Assembly: GCF_003576645.1 (NCBI RefSeq)
Contig: NC_044920.1
Location: 7,560,723 to 7,624,722 of the forward strand
Source: Ipomoea triloba
Lineage: Eukaryota > Streptophyta > Magnoliopsida > Solanales > Convolvulaceae
Reading direction: 5' to 3'
Length of the DNA: 64,000 nucleotides
Both the position numbers and the translations under genes were made by a program. This document shows positions 23,975-35,640 of this stretch, in pieces (within the stretch, counting starts at the first letter, position 1; every line of letters starts with the position of its first letter). The notes under the pieces are model-generated. The model did no database searches. It was given only the letters and a program-made list of their open reading frames with translations, and was not told where the DNA came from.

Positions 23975-25500
23975 CACTACTACAGAAAAAGGATACTACG
24001 TCGCCCATTCAACGTCGGTTTTTGACAAATCGACGTAATATGTTAATAAAATAAAGAAAAAATAGTATAAATTATTTAGAACATACGATGTCGGTTCTAC
24101 ATATAACCGACGTCGTATGTTTTAAATATTTTTTTTTTAAAAAATAAAGACATACGGCGTTGGTTATATGTAGAACCGACGTCGTATGTTCTGAATAATT
24201 TTTTTTAAAAAATAATAAAAGACATACGACGTCGGTCTTATGTAGAACCGACATCGTATGTTCTAAATAATTATTTTTTTTTAAAAAATAAAAGACATAC
24301 GACGTCGGTTTTGTGTATAACCAACGTTGTATGTTTTAAATATTTTTTAAAAAAAAATAAAAGACATACGACGTCGGTTTTCTGTATAACCGATGTCGTA
24401 TGTTTTAAATAATTTTTTTTAAAAAAAAAATTAAAGAAAAACAATTTCTTTCTTTCTTTTATTATTATTATTATTATTTTTATTTAACAACATCAAATCT
24501 TTTTATTATTTTTTTATTTTTTATTTAACAGCTTCACCATCAGAGATCCGCACTAGAGGAGCGAGAAACAGCGGCACAGCTTCCTCCCTTCGCACAGCTT
24601 CCTCCCTTCTCCTTCGTCAGCAATAGCTTGTGAAACGTGTGAAGCCTCCTTCGTCAACAGCAGCAGCCGTGAAATCTGTGAAGTACGTACGTAAGCCACC
24701 AACACCAGATTATCTTCTTTATTTATGAACATTTTCTAGATTTTCTATCTTCCTTGGTTATCTTCTTTGATTATGAACAGTCAACAACACTAGAAATGAC
24801 TTACGCCACCAACACCAGATTTTCTATCCTCCTTGGTCATCTTTACGGCCGGACAGATCCAGTGGGTTGTTGGCCTGAGAGAGTTGGCAGTGACGGTGAC
24901 GGTGACGTGAGTTGGCGGCCGGACAAATCCAAGGTCATCTTTGTCGGTTTGTGTATTTCTTTGTTTGAAGCAACATGCTGGTGGACGAGGGATCTGTTGC
25001 TGCTCACATTAACGTGTGCAAGGCTGGTGTTTGAAGCTGGTGGACGAGGCTAGTGCTCACGTTAACAATGTGTTGCTGTGATTGAAGTTACGCACAGAGT
25101 CGCCGAGGGATCTATTGCTGCGATTGAAGTTGGTTGCGATGGAGATGTGCTGCTCACATTAACGCTGCAATTTTTTTTAAAGGAGATACAACGTCGGTTT
25201 TTTTTTTTAAACCGATGTTGTATCTTTAATTTTTATTTTTAAGAGAGACACGACGTCTTTTTTTTTTTTTTCGAAAAGCCGACACCATATTTCTTTATTA
25301 AAAAAAATTAAAGGGGATACGGCGTCGGTTCTTTTTAAAAACCGACGTCGTATCCTATTTTTTTTAAAAATACATACGACGTCGATTTTATAAAACCGAC
25401 GTCATATCATTTATTTACTACGTTGGCCAGAACAATGTTGAAAAATAATCGACGTTATAGGTAAAAAGAACTGACGCTAAAAGTGTTTTCTATAAAAGTG
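23975..25500. mobile_element. CACTA (En/Spm-type) non-autonomous element
   Basis: The left end CACTACTACAGAAA and inverted right end CACTTTTATAGAAA match the CACTA pattern. The flanks are the 3-bp duplication aca (23,972-23,974 and 25,501-25,503). Subterminal regions carry palindromic units built on acatacgacgtcggtt and aaccgacgtcgtatgt, five on the left (about 24,083-24,410) and four more diverged on the right (about 25,180-25,400). Length is 1,526 bp. The core (about 24,530-25,170) is GC-richer, with a 99-codon frame of unknown origin and a duplicated cacagcttcctcccttc. No transposase is present. Confidence 0.85.
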
Positions 25501-25571
25501 ACACACTCCTAAATTCCTAAATAGTTTGTGATTGTATGATTTTTTTAATCATTCATTGACATTAATTAAAG

Positions 25572-26011
25572 GTCGGTGCACCTGTTATGTTATTGCGGAA
25601 GATAGACCATTCTCTTGGTCTTTATAACGATATGCAACTATCATCACAAGATTGGCAGATCACATTGTTGAAGCAAGAATAGTTAATGGGACACATGAAG
25701 GAACCAAAGTTCTTATCCCTCGAATGTCTCTCACTCTTTCTGATACGAGATTGCCCTTCAAGTTCCAGCATAAATAATTCCTATTGATGCTTGCATATGC
25801 CATGACTATCAACAAAAGCCAGGGCCGAACTCTAACTCACGTTGGGTTATTGCTGAAAAATTAGTTTTTAATCACGGTCAATTGTACATGTCTTTTTCCC
25901 GAGTCACCCATCCTGATAGCCTGAAAGTGTTAATTAGTTATAGAAGAGGATGGAGAAGATTGTGTTGCTACTACCAATGTTGTCTACAAAGAGGTTTTCA
26001 ATAATGTGTAA
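25572..26011 (+). pseudogene. Helitron helicase C-terminal relic (Pif1-like)
   Basis: Peptide fragments in two frames match the C-terminal part of plant Helitron helicases: VGAPVMLLRKIDHSLGLYN, then ITRLADHIVEARIVNG with KVLIPRMSL and LPFKFQ, then YAMTINKSQGRTLTHVG (helicase motif V), GQLYMSFSRVT (motif VI) and VVYKEVFNNV ending at TAA 26,009-26,011. At least one frame change near 25,635 and a stop after LPFKFQHK show it is dead. These enzymes unwind DNA during rolling-circle transposition. The upstream Rep and N-terminal helicase parts are missing. Confidence 0.85.
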
Positions 26012-26419
26012 ATAGAACCGGTGATATTATGTTTTTTTTCCAAGATGGGAAAATTGCTATATATCTACACAAAAATATATCTTCCATACATATGAATTAG
26101 AATAGCAATTGATTCCTATAACCGAGTTACTAGAGAACGAGCATATTTGCCCAATTTATAAAAATCCTAAACAATGATATATAAAATCTCTAAAGTTCCA
26201 GCACCGCATGCGTACATCTACACATTAGCTATTAATTAAGCAATTATTTGCTGGAATTCAAACAAGGATAACATCATAAAACATAATCGATCCAAAACAT
26301 ATCTTCAATTGCACTATATAATATTTGATTTTATAATTTATATAATTATATATCGATCCAAATATTCTTAATATATTATAACAAATTCATTCCATGCATC
26401 GCACGGGTGAAAATACTAG

Positions 26420-26856
26420 TAATAGTAATAGTAATAGTAATAGTAATAGTAATAAGAAGAAGGATTCGGAATTCAAGTAGCCATAATGTTCAAAGCAAAG
26501 AACAATTCTACTATTGAATATTTTCTATTATTTTATGCTATTTTTTATATTTCTCCTTATTGTTTAGTAATGAGGTCCGTTTTTGTCTCTGCCTCTGACT
26601 TATCTCCTAGGACAAGGAAAAACTTTTTAAGGCTTTGGTTGATGCGTTGTTATTTGTCCAGATAATATCAATGCTCTACGGTCAACCAACAAACACTCAA
26701 GTGCTTATTTCATTACTCCTAAGTGAATTTTCCCCTAATATAGTTATAATTATTAAATATCAAAATATAAGTGTATCTCAAGATATCGCATGGGCCAAAT
26801 ATACTTAATATATTATAACAAATCAATTTCGTGCATCGCACAAATGAAAATACTAG
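26420..26856 (+). mobile_element. Second Helitron 3' end
   Basis: A (taatag)n run at 26,420-26,455 is followed by unrecognised DNA. Next come sequences matching the previous 3' end (cttaatatattataacaaat), a cleaner hairpin (cGTGCatcGCACa) and aaaatactag ending at 26,856, followed by T. This second Helitron terminus lies 437 bp after the first. Its 5' end was not determined. Confidence 0.6.
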
Positions 26857-26857
26857 T

Positions 26858-27510
26858 ACTATTAATATAAACAAAATCCTCCATTTTAACTTCCCGCCCA
26901 AAACACCCATATACTATTAAGGTTTGCGTAATATTGTAAAAAATATGGTAATACAATTCATATTCGTACCCATATTAAAATATGGTAACACAATTCCTAA
27001 AATAATATAAGAAAATACTTCATGTAGTCCCAACTTTTACTCACACTTGTGTTCAAATTTGATTGGAGGATGAAAAAAAAGGAATGGATAAACATCATGA
27101 CCTTTATTAAATTGAGCAATCAAAGCATGCCAACTCATAGGGAGTAGAAAATGGGAGTAGATATTTTCTTTCCTACTTTCATATTCGTAATACAATCTAG
27201 ATATCTATTAATAAAAAAAAAATTCTTCATTTTAACTTCCCGCCCAAAACACTCCTATACTATTAAGGTTTGCATAATATTGTAAAATATGGTAATACAA
27301 TTCATATTCATATTACAATTGTACATTAAAATATGGTAATACAATTTCTAATACAATATATTCTTTTATACTTTTCAATTCAAAATACAATTCTAGATTA
27401 AAATTACTAATCGTAATAATACATTACATATGTTTACCTACAAAACAATATTGTAAAATATGGTAATATAATTCCTATTCGTACTATAATTCTACATTAA
27501 AATTACATGA
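26858..27510 (+). repeat. Two more Helitron 5'-type units
   Basis: Units beginning actattaatataaacaaaat (26,858) and ctattaataaaaaaaaaatt (about 27,205) have the same internal words as the 20-23 kb array. They directly abut the second Helitron 3' end, with unrelated sequence at about 27,005-27,185 between them. Confidence 0.75.
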
Positions 27511-27899
27511 GACGTCAACATAATCAAATATTTTGTAATTTTGTGTATTTCATTAATTATTATATAGTAAAAAAAAATTAGTTATTATAATTTTTAATCT
27601 TATTTATCAATTTATTGATGTTAGAATAAGAAATGTTAGTATTGTTTAGAAATGTGTAATTAAATAAATAAAACACATGTTAACAAAATTTAAATATATA
27701 ACGGAGTATTTTTTTTTCAAATGCTTAGTTAAATAAAATTAAAGAAACATTAATTAAAAGTGGTTATAGTAGAGTTGTTATAGTTTTAAATTGTAACATA
27801 AATGTTATTTGGTCTACTATTACAATTAACATTTTGGTTTTTTTTTTTTAGTATTTATAAAAAACATTAATGTTGTAGCAATAGCAATTTATATTTCGC
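27511..27899. other. AT-rich DNA, no recognised feature
   Basis: No gene or delimited repeat was seen between the Helitron-type units and the Copia relic. Confidence 0.5.
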
Positions 27900-28287
27900 T
27901 AGAGTGGTAATCATTATTATCCTCTTCGAGTGTAAACGGTTCCTTATCTACTTCAAGAGATTGGACAACCGTTAGTGTGATAAGTAAATAATACCTATCA
28001 ATATACAACATCTTCAAGACGTTTTTCATCGTAGGCTAACTAGTCTGTAACATTACTTCAAGGAGATACTCGATCTACATGTTGAGACAACACTTGGTTT
28101 CCTAAGACTTTCATATCAAGAACTCCGTCTTTAGGTATGAGCTACCATCATTAAGCTCTTTATGCATTTCAATCATATTTATATCTTTCATACGGACTAA
28201 GATAGATAAATAACTCCATTAGCAACTCCTTAATGAGCACATAATGGTACATATTATCTACATATCCCTTCTTCAAGAGGAAAACCA

Positions 28288-28926
28288 CTTAGGCTATGTT
28301 TGGCAAACCTAGCTGAAAAGGTAGCTTAAAACTGAAAAGCTATACGCTCGAAGCTGAAATCTGAAAAACGGTTAAGCTGTTATGCTTAAAAGTGTTTGGT
28401 AAAATTAGTTTTTTGATAAGGTGATAAATGTAAAAAGACTAAAAAGGACATCTTCATACACTTTAAATAGTTTTAAACTTAAATAGGTTTGTTTATATAT
28501 TAAAATATAAAATAGTGAAATCAATATATTTTAATAAAATATAAAGTAAGAACATATATTTGAAAACATATAAAGTAAAACAAAATGTTTATAATTCATA
28601 AGATTAGTTCATACAAAAATCAATGTTCAAACACAAATGTCAAATTGAAATTACAACCAAACATATTGAAGAGAAAAAGTCAAAAAGGTTTTAATTGGAA
28701 AGGGTAAATAATATCATTTCTTTAAAATAATAAGGTTAAAGATGGAAAAAAAGTTAGGAAGCTACTAGCTTATTTTGAAACGCTACCTAATGTAGCGTTC
28801 AAAAATAAGCTCTTATTTTAAGCTACTAGCTTATTTTAGGGACATTACCAAACAGAACTTATAGCTTATTAGTAGCTTAAAATAAGCTATAAGCTCCTAA
28901 ATAAGCTCTGTCAAACAGAGTCTAAG
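28288..28926. mobile_element. hAT-like MITE inserted in the Copia relic
   Basis: The left acttaggctatgtttggca and the inverted right acttagactctgtttgaca form the TIRs. Subterminal regions are rich in agcttatttt and aagctac words in both orientations. The size is about 640 bp. The duplication could not be delimited because the outer actta is part of the match. Confidence 0.6.
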
Positions 28927-30398
28927 TCAATTATTTACTCTTTAGGTCATTTAAAGACCTTTGTAATTTAATACTATACATGTTTTAATTTTCATTTTTC
29001 TCATTGTTTGAGAACTTTAAATCCTTCAGGGACTTTTCGAAATTAATATTAGCTGCATATCTAAATTTGTTATTTACTGCCAATAATATTATGTAGCAGA
29101 ACTTAATGCCATCTATTGTTGGAGAGTATATTCGATTAAAATCAATTTTGAGTCTCTGCGTGAACCCCTTGGGCTACAAAACTCGCTTTATATCACACGA
29201 CCTCATTATTTTTATTTCTCTTTCATACAAACACCCATTTGTAACCTACATGGTTAACATTCAATGACGTATGTGTTATAAAGAGAATACATTTTATCTT
29301 AACGAGTTGAGCTATGCCTTAATTGCTCATTTATATGTTAAATAGTCATGACACTTCCAATACCTAGCTTTGGATCCAAATTATTATCACATAACGAGAA
29401 AAAATGGTAAAAGCGATGGTGTTGTTGACAACTATAATATTTTCATAAATGTCTCCCATATTTATAAAATTAATGGAAATTTCTAAAACAACAAGATTCT
29501 AGACATTTCCCAAGGATATTTTGATCTGGTCGTTCCGCACCCCTATTATGATTATTTGGTGCACCTATAAATTTACTGGGTTTTCCAGTCTTCTGGACGA
29601 AGGCTTCAAAGACGTAATTCTTTTAACCAATTTCAACAGTGACAAAGTTTCTTTACTAGATCTAGTATTATGATATTATCTCTTACACCGATAGATCTTC
29701 TACGCTTCTAGTGGCAAGGATTATCGTAGATATATTTGGTCCAAGTTGGGAAGGTATATGGGACCTAGTTACTCTTTTATGATCAGTATGATCAATAGGT
29801 ATATTTGCCAGATTATTTGCTAAAGTCACAAATAGACTATTTTCTGAACTTCTAGTTCAGTCTAACTAGTACGTGAATTTAGATAATGAAGATCTGTCAA
29901 TCTCATGGAATTTCTCAGAATTCCATTAAGTTTAGGCTCTTATCTCCCTGTAATGCCAAGAAACAATCTTTGTAAAGTATGTAGTCATCATCGTACCTTA
30001 TTATATATGGATCGCCTATCATGGGCTCTAGGTATGTTGATAAAAGACGGTGGTTTAAAGCCAACATATATACGTTTTATTTCATATCCCCTAGAGGTAC
30101 GCTGTGGTGGTGATATATCAAAATGGATTACACACTAACAATAAAACGCAGATGGGGAAATGTCTGATTTTCAACCACGTACTTAGTGTATGGGGGAAAT
30201 AATTATGATATGCAGGGAGTCAAATTCGGGTTAAAACAGATAATTTAGAGATTTCGTTCCACATATTCTTTAGGGAAAAATCATGTGAAGGAGGTTGACT
30301 ACTGTTTGACATATATTTGATGTCAACAAGATTAGTGCAAATCTGGCTCATTATATTTTGCCCAAAATGACCAAACCTCTCATGCCATAATCTAAAAG

Positions 30399-30674
30399 CA
30401 ATCATTATTGTGTGGACCATGGTCCACACAGCTGTGTAGACCATACTATTAAATAATGCACATTCAATATAAAAATAATGTACATTCAGTATAAAAATAA
30501 TGTACATTATATTCAGGGGATGTACATTATTTGTGTACTGAATGTACATTATTTTTATAGTATAAAAATAATGTACATTCAGTACAAAAAAAATGTACAT
30601 TTAGTACATTAAAAATGTACATTTGATTATGGTCCACATAGCTGTGTGGACCATGGTCCACACAATAATTTGCC
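30399..30674. mobile_element. Mutator-type MITE with perfect 9-bp duplication
   Basis: The TIRs read caatcattattgtgtggacc and, inverted at the right, ggcaaattattgtgtggacc. The flanks atctaaaag at 30,390-30,398 and 30,675-30,683 are identical. Removing one copy restores the Copia peptide NPFRLWHERFGH, so the insertion post-dates the Copia element. The interior is repeats of aatgtacattattt. Same family as 1-490 and 14,491-15,117. Confidence 0.9.
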
Positions 30675-32029
30675 ATCTAAAAGGGTTTGGGCCTATATAT
30701 TTTTATAGCCTTGTTATGTATTACTGGAGTACCGGTTGATCAGGCTAAAAGACAAGATGACTAGTCTAGAAAGAGGCTAACTGAGAATGTTTATTAATTC
30801 TCTTTGTAAGTTGCTGGTTTCAAAGTTCCAATTATGAAAAATAATTTAGGGCGATATTACACTTATTAAATCCATAAATGAATCAATATTACACTTATTA
30901 AATCCATAAATGAATCAATATCCTAAAGCGTTAAATTTAGTTAAGGGGGAATTATAATAATTTCTTATCATAACAATCCTTCCAGGATTGACATAGGATT
31001 TGGGGATCATCTATGTATGCATTATCAAGGTTTGGTCTAAGGGGGTGACATAAAAATTTGAGCTCTTAATTTACCTTATGGGCAAATCTCTATTAAAAAA
31101 TTGTGAACTACAAATTTTAAAAATCTCAATATATGAGATAAATTTCAATATTCAAGACTCATGTCGAATAGTTTTTATAGCCAAAATTAGCACTACAAAT
31201 AGGCTTGAACTTGGACAGATAATCATTGACGTTTAAATCAATTACCAAGTCAATGTAGCCCTGGAGAAATTGTCCTAGTGCAGTTATCTTCTAATTAGTG
31301 CTATGATTTGTCCCCTTCTAGGCAACGCTAACCTAATGTTAGAATTTACGCTATAGTTTCATTTATAATATGTGAGATAAATCTCAACATGTATGGCCTA
31401 TAGCAAATAATTGTTACCATTAAGAACAGACCAATAAATATTGATTATATAAAGGCAATCCTAATCACAATCATATAATCACAAATTCACAATCATATGG
31501 CATGCTTCGCACATAATATCACATTAGATTAATTTTTAGATACTATTTATCAGGTTCAAGATAATTGTACCATCTACGAGGAATGACCTGAGAGCTCGTG
31601 CTGATAACATGTTGTAATCTTCAAGATTTGATCTTCGGTAAAGTCTACGTTACCCCAGAGAGAAAGAACCAAAAAAGAGAGAAAGAACCGGAGAGAGAGA
31701 GAATTAGAAACCATAATACAGAGTATTCAGGAAAATTACAGGGAAATCTCTACTTCCCTCGCCATTGTACACTATATCCTACAAACCAGTAGAATAACAA
31801 ACCACTACTAGATAATGGCCACATAATCAAAACTTCATAACAGTAATAACCCACTTTGGTTAATCACTAAATTTTTTGTTAGTTTATGAAACAAAAATCG
31901 AACTTATGGAGACTTCTGCAATATATTAGATTCACTTGTCTTTTGATGGATATTGGTTATTTAATAACGTTGTTTTCTTTAATGCATCTCAGATTTTCAA
32001 ATTTAGAATAATTTTTTTTTTTTTTTGTT

Positions 32030-32668
32030 TTCAGAGCACCGACCCGGAGCAATGGATCAAGAGTGGCGTGGAGGGGCCCGGGGCCCATGTTTGGGCCACG
32101 TCCCAAGGACATGGGCCCGGGCCCAAGGCCCTGGCCTGGGCTGAGACCGAGCCCATGATGGCATGCTCGGCCCAGGCTTAGGGGGGCTCGACCGAGGCCC
32201 TTGGGTGCTCGGTCAGGTCTGAGCCCAAGCTGGGGTGCTCGGGTACCTGGGGGGCTCAATTAGGGTGCTAGGGGGGCTCGACCGAGGCCCTTGGGTGCTC
32301 GGTCAGGTCTGAGCCCATGCTAGGGTGCTCGGTCGAGGCTCGGGTACCCGGAGGGCTCGGTTAGGGTGCTAGGGGGTGCTCAGCTGGGCGCGGTCCAGGT
32401 TTGTTAAAACCACCCTTCACTTTCGCGGGGGGTGGTTAGGGGGCTAGCTAGTATAAAAGTACGGTCCTTTATCTTATTTGGACATCTTGAAACACTTGTA
32501 ATAGCTGGACACATTGCTTGTAATCATCTTACAGCCCATTAATACGAATTTATCTCCGTGATACACACATTCTTTATCAGTTTTATCATATTACTTCTCC
32601 CTTCATTATTTCCTTAATTTATTGGGTTTATTAATTCGACCCTGGGTTAATTAAATCCCTCAAAAATC
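32030..32668 (+). mobile_element. LTR-like sequence with GC-rich proximal part
   Basis: Between 32,030 and 32,440 there is unusually GC-rich DNA with repeats of ggctcgaccgaggcccttg, cttgggtgctcggtcagg and gggcccggg. It is followed by a TATA-like tagtataaaag (about 32,450) and a transcript-like T-rich stretch. It ends with tttattgggtttattaatt, cgaccctgggttaattaaat, almost the same end as the LTR at 63,198-63,340. This looks like a solo or truncated LTR of the same broad Ty3-type group. The GC-rich frames on both strands are low-complexity shadows. Confidence 0.5.
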
Positions 32669-33050
32669 ATATATGGTACATCATATATAGAATGTGTTTA
32701 CTTCTTTGATGATAATTCAAAGAACCATTTTTATTTTTTAATTTATTTATTGGAAACTAGCTAGCATATGAGACTAGCCCAACATGACATGGGTTAGGGT
32801 TTGAAATTATTGATAAATGGGTAAGCATGCATTGACACCCCACATAAGATTGAGATAAAGGGAATGGAAAGCACACATGTCAATTGTAATATCATAGATG
32901 AGGGTGTATGTAGAATAATTTTTTAACCTAAATTTATTTTTTCACATTTTTTTTGTGTAAAATAAAATTAACATATAAAAATATATTTAGAACGCTAGAG
33001 CTTTCTCTCTCTACAATGTTGAAGTACAATAAGTGCAAGTGACTAAAGTG
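32669..33050. other. Intergenic DNA, no recognised feature
   Basis: AT-rich sequence between two LTR-like segments; nothing could be delimited. Confidence 0.4.
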
Positions 33051-33059
33051 AAGTCAAAG

Positions 33060-33600
33060 TGACAAAAGGTCTTACTCAGCTCATTCAGACTACAATTTAT
33101 AGAAAGTTCTCCAGAGTCGGTACGAGTGCCATATGTGGGTACGCGTGTACGTATTTCCTTCTGGACGTCCACATACGTTGCAAATATGTGCGTACTTCCC
33201 TTGTAAAGCATTTTGTTTGTCCGTGTACGACCAGAGTACGAGCGTTCTGAGCTCGTACCAAAGGGCAATAATTTTTCTCCAATTTAAGCTCCAAACATAG
33301 CTAAAATTTCCCAAATGTAGCTCCAACTCCCTAAAACACACAAATGCACCCACAATTAGTATGTCCTTAACTTAATGCAATTTTAGGCAATTAGACCCAC
33401 ATATTAGTTCAAAAGGGCATCATTAAAACACAAATTAACTCTAAATAACCCGATAGGAATATAACATCTTTGGCAGTTATCAAGGAGGCATGTGGTTTCC
33501 AAGAGATTGTGACTACACTATAACCTTTTCCACTTTCAATTCCCACCTTACGTTGAAAGGCAAAGCCTAGAAAAAAATGCCGACACAAGGTGTTCGATCT
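33060..33600. repeat. GC-richer segment with gtacg hairpin words
   Basis: Between 33,110 and 33,260, short inverted words recur (ggtacgagtgcc, gtacgcgtgtacg, gtgtacgaccagagtacgag, gagctcgtacc). It resembles the hairpin arrays in the other LTR-like stretches. No element boundaries were identified, and several overlapping frames here have no homology. Confidence 0.4.
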
Positions 33601-33619
33601 AAAATTACTCGAGTGATAA

Positions 33620-35640
33620 GTGCCAAAGATAGCCGTGTTTGAGGGGTAATTTAGGAGTAGAATATGCTACATTTGATGTCCTTTAGGCCTAAAACATGCT
33701 AGAGTAGGTCAATTTCATCGCATATAGGTTTAGGGACTAATTGCGGGTGTGTTTGCTATAAATTGCACAAAGCGGAACTTTCGCAGGGCATTTCGGCGGC
33801 AGCTCGGTAAAACAGGCGTAACCGGAGCTAGAAGTGTCCAAATGAGGTGATGCAAGTTGTTATGGAACCATAACTGCAAGGGATACAACCTAGAAGAAGA
33901 CAACAAAGGCTAATTTTGGGTCCATGCAGCCTTCACGTGTGAATTACTCGTGGATGAATTCCAGTACGCGTCCACGTTTGCATCCACGCGTGAAGGCCTC
34001 GTGAACGCGACACGCGGAAGAAAAATTGAGAATGGAAATTTTGGGAAGTCTATTTAAGAAGGCTAGTTAGGATTTTTCAGGGGATCTGATCATTTTTACA
34101 CTTTCCAACTTTTAGATTAGGGTTAGGGTAGAACTTTTAGAGAGAAAAAGGAAGCTTGGGAAGAAGGTGAAGGGGATTGAATTGCAATTGCTTGTTCTCA
34201 TTTTTGGTACACTCTTTCCTTATTTATTGTGATTTCTTTTCAAATCCCTTTGTTGAATCCCTTCTTTCTTTGATTTCATTTGCATTTTCTATTGTCATTG
34301 TTATTGAATCTTGATCTTGAATAGTATATGATGTTTGTGAAGCCCATGAGTGGCTAGATTTTAGGATAATGCTAGGATTTTAGGAGCTTTGCACTTATGA
34401 TTTGATATTGCCAAATGTGGATTTGATTTACCTTTGATCTTGCTAAATTGTGTGTATGATTGTGTTGATCTTGTTGGATCGAGGTACTCGATCTCTTCTA
34501 GAGTCTAAGATCACCCATTTGGCGAGATATCACAAATGGGTGAGAGCTAGATGCTCACATCTCCCGCCTTCTATCTGGGAGGATGAGGCCTGCAGGGGAA
34601 CTCGTAGGCAAGGTGTTTGATAAAATTCCCCAACCGACTAAGGATTAGGAGCTCGAGTGTGACGTCACTTGGGATTGTATAACGTGTCCCTTTAGCTAGA
34701 TTGATTGGCATTTCATTCCCTACCATAGCCAAATAATGTAAGCTTCGATATATCGTAACCCCATCCGCTTTGCTTTAGTAATGTTTTGATAATGTTTAGT
34801 ACTTTTTCCAACCTATACCTTGTTATTCCTCTTGTTCCTAGCTAGTTCTTGTACTGTAACTCTTATCTCTTAACCTCATAAATGCCAACACCTAATTCCG
34901 TTCTAATTTGTCATCCTTGAGAACACAACACTCAGGGACTTTTCCTCGTTTTACCACTCATCCACCTCACCATAAACTACACCTTCATCGAGCAATCAAA
35001 GTTGCTATGAAAGTAAAACTCGAATGACCAGGTTTATGACTTTGGTAATGGGAAAAACATCTTTTAAGGATCACGTTTGATGCATTACACTACTCCCTAC
35101 CTAAGACTCTTCATTCTATCCAAGCAAGGAGAGCTTAATCCAAATCCCCTTCATTCATCTTGTTTACACATGGCTTTGTGTTCCGATAGTGCATTCAAAG
35201 TTGATGTTCTAGAGGTGAGAAGCAAAGAGAGGTCTCGCTAAGCCATATGCGAAGAGAGGGTCATGTCATACCTTCACTTTACTTTCTTGTTGGGTCTTTG
35301 GGGCCAGTGGTGGCAATGTTTTGGTGAGTTTGTGTACATCATTCCCATTAGTCGGACCGGCTTTGGAAGGCCCAAGAGAGATGAGAATTGAATCGCCTTT
35401 TTGATGCTTGCTTGTTGGTGTGTGAGAAACGTTCTCTTTTGTAATATTGTAGTGATCATTTTGCGGCTTTTGTTTCCTTAAATCTTCATTTCCTAGGTAA
35501 AAGGAGGAACAACATTTACTTGACTTATTGTGCATAACTTGTCTATTTGACCATTTGGGCTATATGAGTTCTTGAAGTTATCTTTGGCACTTGTGATCTT
35601 TTGCTTTGGTCTTATCTTTCTTGAGGACAAGCAAACTTAA
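33620..35640 (+). mobile_element. LTR-like and leader sequence of a Ty3-type element
   Basis: At 33,920-34,010 there is a hairpin-rich GC segment (cttcacgtgtgaattactcg, cacgcgtgaaggcctcgtg). A TATA-like tctatttaagaagg (about 34,050) and a long T-rich transcript-like region follow. The last part (about 35,260-35,640) ends with ttcttgaggacaagcaaac, a phrase common at the 3' end of Athila/Tat-type internal regions just before the polypurine tract. No reverse transcriptase or integrase was seen. Confidence 0.4.

Larger units (their letters stand above)
19992..26419 (+). mobile_element. Composite Helitron with tandem 5' ends and helicase relic
   Basis: The 5' side begins TCTATCTATACTAAAAAC after an A. 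The 3' side ends with a GTGC/GCAC-type hairpin region (gcatcgcacgggtg) and aaaatactag followed by T, which fits the Helitron CTAG-T end. A helicase C-terminal relic lies at 25,572-26,011 in the expected orientation. Subtracting the 914-bp and 1,526-bp insertions leaves about 4.0 kb. The 5' region is a tandem array of units, each starting like a Helitron. Whether one transposition event covers the whole span is inferred. Confidence 0.55.
27900..31870 (-). pseudogene. Copia retrotransposon relic split by two MITEs
   Basis: On the minus strand, the probable 5' LTR segment lies at about 31,613-31,870. A primer-site-like sequence TGTTATCAGCACGAGCTC (31,609-31,592) follows. A GAG-pre-integrase piece, LWHERFGHFGQNIMSQI, lies near 30,350-30,395. 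The integrase/RT linker reads IYVGFKPPSFINIPRAHDR near 30,020-30,090, and the RT-region piece VVQSLEVDKEPFTLEEDNND near 27,912-27,972. Order and strand agree with Copia pol. Many stops and frame changes are present, and catalytic motifs could not be traced. Insertions lie at 28,288-28,926 and 30,399-30,674. The 3' LTR was not found. Confidence 0.65.

Noticed and set aside
24083..24410. Regularly spaced palindromic repeats that could suggest a CRISPR array
   Set aside because: They lie just inside CACTA termini in plant DNA, the spacers are AT-rich and similar to each other, and the repeats are inverted within each unit.
31957..32259. 100-codon minus-strand frame rich in Gly, Pro and Leu
   Set aside because: It reads the GC-rich repeated block of an LTR-like sequence; composition is low complexity and there is no recognisable homology.
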